Below, one piece after another: positions 9,499-12,678 of a stretch of 12,678 bases of DNA. Below the pieces are notes generated by a model. It saw only the letters and a list, made by a program, of their open reading frames with translations, searched no databases and was not told the DNA's origin. The translations under genes were made by a program, and so were the position numbers. Within the stretch, counting starts at the first letter, position 1, and every line of letters begins with the position of its first letter. Source of the DNA: Parachlorella kessleri (lineage: Eukaryota; Chlorophyta; Trebouxiophyceae; Chlorellales; Chlorellaceae); contig BBXU01002714.1 of the NCBI GenBank assembly GCA_001598975.1, forward strand, positions 1-12,678. Direction: 5' to 3'.

Positions 9499-10514
9499 GG
9501 ACACTTACAGTAGTGGCAGATTGTTGGCAAGCGAACCTGTCTGGGACGCACTGCTACAGATCCATTCCGGATAGAGAACCTTTGAAAGAAAGTCAAACCC
9601 CACTTGATCCAAGGCCCCAGCACCGTCGTGCTGGCCATGCTGCGGCGCTGCTGTGGATACCTTATCATATGAATCAATATGCATGTCAATATGAAATCAT
9701 GGTCAAGAAGATGACCGTCATAACCTTAGCCATGCCGCCCAGGCTGCAGCAGTATGTGTGCGCTGGTTTTATGAGACAAACGCTGTGGTGCGGCAGCAGA
9801 GCTCACCGCTAGAGTCCTGCTTATGGGAAGCCTTGCCTAGTCAGGCAGTATGTGGCACTTCTGCCGGGGCTGGCCTGGCATCTCCCAGTAAGGGGCAAGC
9901 TCAAGCACTTGGGAAGACAGTACTGCCACTGACTCTAACCCTAGCACGACAGCGAGCTCGAGCAGACAAGGCACGCCAACCCTACAGCCACGATTGTTGC
10001 GTATGTACCCTCAGAGCTCAAAACAGTCTGGAGCAGCCATGGTATACCGTCGTGATAATGAAACTACTCCTTGATCTCAGTCCATGCCCCACTAAGGCCT
10101 GACAAGTGGGTGCGTGTGTTGTGCAGCCGACGCTGTGGTGTGGCAGACGTCGCAACCCCCAAGTTGACCTGCTGGTGAAGACCTCTTTCACACTTATGGA
10201 TGAAACAAACCATTATCAGGGAGACTATGGCTATTCCTTTATTTAAGCTGCCACACCAGGACCCTTCGGACAGTAGGGTGGGCATTCCTGCCAGGATTGT
10301 CCTGACATCTCCCAGGTTGGCGAGCTTCAGGCATGGAAGAACAAAGCGCGAGTGACATCAACCCAAGCAATACAGCCAGCTTTAGGCGCACAAGGCTGGC
10401 CGCAACTCCACAATACTGGTTGCCTCGCTGCTCTGCTGGCCATGCCCCTGCCCTCCTGGCCCTGATCCCTACTGCTGCTGCTGTGCCTTCCGCTGCCAGG
10501 CGTGCATCTGTGGA
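9499..10514. other. Upstream region of gene C; no gene supported
   Basis: About 1 kb without a supportable gene. After the first few dozen bases it departs from the 5' flanks of A and B. It holds the two degenerate upstream modules described separately and an AT-richer patch at 9655-9730. Short open frames are present on both strands, but none shows conserved residues or credible splice context. Confidence 0.5.
9731..10420. repeat. Two degenerate copies of the array's upstream module, 5' of gene C
   Basis: Copy 1 (about 9731-10000) and copy 2 (about 10079-10420) both follow the order seen at 2664-2990: a Gly/Cys-codon-like GCTGTGGTGYGGCAG motif, a CCTGCTNRTG motif, then GACATCAACCC/GACTCTAACCC, then an AGGC(G/A)CACAAGGC-like motif. 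They differ by many substitutions and indels, so they are older than the A-B spacer duplication. No coding frame is preserved between them. Confidence 0.45.
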
Positions 10515-10738
10515 CATCAGCTGCCTCTAACAACACCGGGCCGCTGCAGGGGCTGTACACCCGAGGCTGTACCCATCAGAGGCTGTTTGCATCAGCTGCC
10601 TTTAACAGCGTCGGGCCGCTGCAGAGGCTGTACACCCGAGGCTGTACCCTCTAGGGGCTATACCCATCAGAGGTTGTACACAGAGGCTGTACCCATCAGA
10701 GGCTGTACATAGAGGCTGTACCCATCAGAGGCTCTGCA
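10515..10738. repeat. Minisatellite built on an AGGCTGTAC core
   Basis: The core GAGGCTGTACCCATCA and close variants recur about ten times. A higher-order unit of about 75 bases starting at CATCAGCTGCC is visible twice (10515 and 10590). The right end touches the proposed terminal exon of the right-hand gene, so on the minus strand most of the array would be 3' UTR or downstream DNA. Confidence 0.8.
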
Positions 10739-12540
10739 CAGCATCGGGCCGCCGCCTGGAGATCACATGAGCGTGCCAGATCTGCACGGGCGGCAAAACA
10801 CAGAGCATCACTGTGTTGCTCCCTGTCAGTAGAGTTCACCCCGTTACCTCCCATCTGCTTGCATTGCCTGCCACTATAGGCAGGCACAGGCTTGGCCCTG
10901 CTGAGCAAGCACAGCGCCCATAGCGCCAGCCGTGGGCCGGCAGCAGTGTGCATGGCATGGCATGGCATGGCATTCCCTGTTGAGCAGACACGCACCGGCA
11001 GAGCAACCCTTTCTTTCCATCCTTCCATTGCCGCTGGCTGGTGCGTCCTGCTATATGCTGGGTGCACACCCTACACAAGCACTGGCCATGGAGGTCAGGC
11101 AAGGCAATTTGCTTGCCCACTTGAGGGGTGTGCCAACTCACCGCGGGGACGGACATGAGGGAGGGCGGGTTCACATAATACACCACATCGTGCCGCGGCC
11201 GGTGGGCAGCCACCGCCTGCATGCAGAGGCTAGCGTGCATGTTACACCCCACAGGCTCACCAGCCAGGTGAGCCAGCCAGGTGAGCCAGCCAGCCAGCCA
11301 GCAACGCCCGGGGGCCGCTCATGGTACTACCCTGTAGTAAAGGGTTGCGTCCCCATGCCAGGCTGGGGACCTGCTAGCCCTCCCGGGTCCAGCGAAATGC
11401 TATTCCAACCTGGACAGTTTGGGCTGACCTGGCAGGACTTATGCTAGGGAGGGCTGCCAGCTCCGCAAGGGGTGAGCGTGCCGTCTGCCTCCCCCTCGGC
11501 TCCCATGTACTGGCGGTTGGGTCATGACAAGAAATCCCGAACGACCGTGGATTGACGGCCAAGTAGAAGTTCCCAAGTGACTCTCCATGGGATCCAAATG
11601 AAAGATATGGGGCTTGCCGGCTGCAGCTCCAGGGGCGACATGGGCGCATTGATTCGCATGAGATACCCTTAAGATCCATTTGAACCATACATGGCTTGCC
11701 TGCTGCAGCCTCCGAGGCGACAGGGGTCCACTGATGACTAAAAGAATCTCCAAAAGATCCGTTTGAACCATGCAGGGCTTGCCTGCTGCAGCTCCCGTGG
11801 TGACAGGGACCCATTATGTAAAACCAACCGGGAATTTCCAAGAGATCCACATGGATCCTACATGCTTGCCTGCTGCAGCTCCCATGGTGACAGGGGCCTG
11901 TTGGCCCACAGGGTATGGTCCTCGATGCCCTCCTCAAAGTAGTAGGGAAAGTCCTACAAACATTTGATAGAAGTATTAGGTTTTCAGGGAGCTCATGTGA
12001 AGGAAAAAAGTCCAAAGAGTGGGGGAGGTCCTGCAGAGGGCCAGCCTGACATAACGGTGCACAGTCAGAGCATGTAAGTTCCTCTCAGGCACTCACATTC
12101 TCTCTGAACACGACTCTCAGGCTCTCTTGGATGTCTCTTGGATGTCAAGCCCCGACACAACATGCTTGACTGCTGGCAGATCCATATCCAGGCACTCACA
12201 TTCTCCCGGAACACGACCCTCAACTCCTCATGGAAGTCTGGAGGGAGAGCAGCAGCCTGGAGGCCGCCTGCAAGCGCACCAGGGCATGCATTTGCATTGT
12301 GCAAAGGGGAGCTAGTCTGCAATGCCCACCAAAAGCATACCAGATGGAGCACATCCAGCCCAGCCCTCAGGACAGCCATACCCCATCTCGTCTCCGTTCG
12401 CACTACCTGCCACCCTTACTTGTGAGACACACACCCGAATGGCACACACAAGCGAGGAGGAGGAGGATGGGACAGAGTGCTGCTCGTGCCGGGCATTACC
12501 AAGTACCATCACCAAAGGCAGGCAGCTGGTGTGTAAGTCC
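10725..12540 (-). CDS. 3' part of an unrecognised multi-exon gene (right edge outside window)
   Basis: I do not recognise the product. Four short minus-strand segments look like consecutive exons. 12540-12507 is flanked by CCCCAG and GTACTT (GLTHQLPAFGD, ends phase 1). 12267-12200 is flanked by CTTGCAG and GTGAGT (GLQAAALPP then DFHEELRVVFREN, ends phase 0). 11216-11142 is flanked by CATGCAG and GTGAGT (HDVVYYVNPPSLMSVPA, phase 0). 10781-10725 is flanked by a pyrimidine-rich CGTGCAG and ends in TGA (IWHAHVISRRRPDAVQSL). Phases are compatible throughout. The intervening introns would be 239, 983 and 360 bases; the long one contains a minisatellite. The 5' part would lie beyond 12678. The first and last exons are weakest: the 34-base exon is short, and the stop falls at the edge of a tandem repeat. 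Additional exons may be missing. No organelle signal, membrane segment or known motif can be judged from so little sequence. The gene appears unrelated to the mTERF array. Confidence 0.4.
10951..10972. repeat. (CATGG)4 pentanucleotide microsatellite
   Basis: Four CATGG units followed by CATT. The location falls within the intron before the last proposed exon of the right-hand gene. Confidence 0.9.
11262..11302. repeat. 13-bp tandem repeat CCAGGTGAGCCAG grading into (CCAG)n
   Basis: Two 13-base units followed by several CCAG tetramers. It sits about 45 bases upstream (minus-strand sense) of the proposed 11216-11142 exon. Confidence 0.8.
11585..11905. repeat. Degenerate minisatellite, four units of about 82-87 bases
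   Basis: The motif GCTTGCCTGCTGCAGCTCC and variants recurs at 11612, 11694, 11777 and 11864, with flanking GATCCATTTGAACCAT and GTGACAGGG-like segments. Spacings of 82, 83 and 87 shift the reading frame between units, so the long minus-strand open frame across it is not supported as a protein. It would lie in an intron of the right-hand gene. Confidence 0.8.
12087..12223 (-). repeat. Partial exon duplication: two copies of an LRVVFREN-coding segment with donor
   Basis: On the minus strand, the end of the 12267-12200 exon plus its GTGAGTGCCTG donor recurs 103 bases further on, at 12120-12087. The eight-codon core differs at four bases, all synonymous. A nested 11-base direct repeat, ACATCCAAGAG, lies just before the second copy. 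The second copy lacks an obvious acceptor and has a stop a few codons upstream in that frame. Confidence 0.6.
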
Positions 12541-12635
12541 CTGGGGCGGCCAGGCTGGCACAGCAAGCTGAGCAGGCACCGCCCACAGAGCTACAGTTGC
12601 CCCGAGAAAAGGAAGGAGGGGCGGGGCAGGCTGCC

Positions 12636-12678
12636 GGGCCGCGCGCGTGTGTGTGGTGGTGGTGGTGGGTGGGTGGGT
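12636..12678. repeat. GC/GT/GGT/GGGT simple-sequence run at window edge
   Basis: Alternating GC and GT grades into GGT and then GGGT units, reaching the end of the window. Three GGG runs are visible, so a G-quadruplex is possible if the run continues. A separate (GAG)n stretch is at about 12454-12466. Confidence 0.8.

Larger units (their letters stand above)
105..10000. repeat. Three-unit tandem segmental duplication (about 3.4-3.6 kb unit)
   Basis: Unit 1 is about 105-3665, unit 2 about 3666-7058 and unit 3 about 7059-10000. Each begins near a shared CTGCAGACNAGC motif just beyond the gene stop (about 123, 3680, 7070) and contains one mTERF gene plus its upstream intergenic DNA. Stop-to-stop spacing is 3556 then 3393 bases; start-to-start spacing is 3644 then 3412. 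Intergenic sequence in units 1 and 2 is conserved nearly as well as exons. Unit 3 is the most diverged upstream of its gene. Outer boundaries are approximate, and unit 1 may extend beyond the left edge. Confidence 0.75.

Noticed and set aside
10515..11905. CRISPR-like spaced repeats
   Set aside because: Units are adjoining or degenerate without unique spacers of uniform length, no cas genes are present, and the context is eukaryotic.
11374..12015. 213-residue Cys/His-rich repeat protein on the minus strand
   Set aside because: The repeat units are 82, 83 and 87 bases apart, so the frame changes between units. The apparent repeats arise from the minisatellite.
12127..12571. Overlapping plus-strand open frames and a GTGT|GTAAGT donor at about 12530
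   Set aside because: The minus-strand reading gives several exons with compatible phases and better splice pairs. The plus-strand frames overlap one another without any such structure.

Overview
The window looks like nuclear DNA of a green alga (chlorophyte). It is GC-rich, and its genes are built from short exons separated by 114-308 base GT-AG introns. It has (AGC)n serine tracts inside coding sequence, abundant minisatellites, and a TGTAA motif of the kind green algae use as a poly(A) signal. No bacterial operon structure, tRNA, rRNA or CRISPR array is visible. The species cannot be named from the sequence.

Layout: positions 1-9498 hold a head-to-tail array of three paralogous genes, all on the minus strand, for mTERF-family helical-repeat proteins. 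These are gene A (2442 down to 155), gene B (6086 down to 3711) and gene C (9498 down to 7104). Each has four exons with conserved splice positions and phases (2, 1, 0). The first exon is only 50 bases. It encodes the start of an Arg-rich, acid-free leader that looks like a mitochondrial presequence, and it is too short to stand out as an open frame. Exon 2 carries a Ser-rich linker and most of the mTERF repeats. Exon 3 carries the remaining repeats. Exon 4 carries a Trp-rich, basic C-terminal module. A and B read through intact (586 and 582 residues). C has a -1 frameshift in exon 2 and a +1 frameshift in exon 3 and is best called a pseudogene, unless these are assembly errors. The duplicated unit is about 3.4-3.6 kb and includes the intergenic DNA (2530-3670 and 6170-7060), which matches between copies but holds no convincing gene.

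Positions 9500-10500, upstream of C, hold two degenerate copies of the array's upstream module and no supported gene. From 10500 to the right edge the DNA changes character: minisatellites and simple repeats surround what appears to be the 3' part of an unrelated minus-strand gene. Four small exons (12540-12507, 12267-12200, 11216-11142, 10781-10725) have compatible phases and good splice sites. I do not recognise its product. A partial second copy of one exon lies next to it, with an identical peptide and only synonymous changes in the core.

By family knowledge, mTERF proteins bind nucleic acid in mitochondria or plastids and affect transcription termination, RNA processing or ribosome assembly. 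The array therefore looks like a small, still-evolving cluster of organelle gene-expression factors. No wholly new system is demonstrated here. The best leads are the array's birth-and-decay pattern, the splice-site changes among paralogs, and the unidentified right-hand gene.
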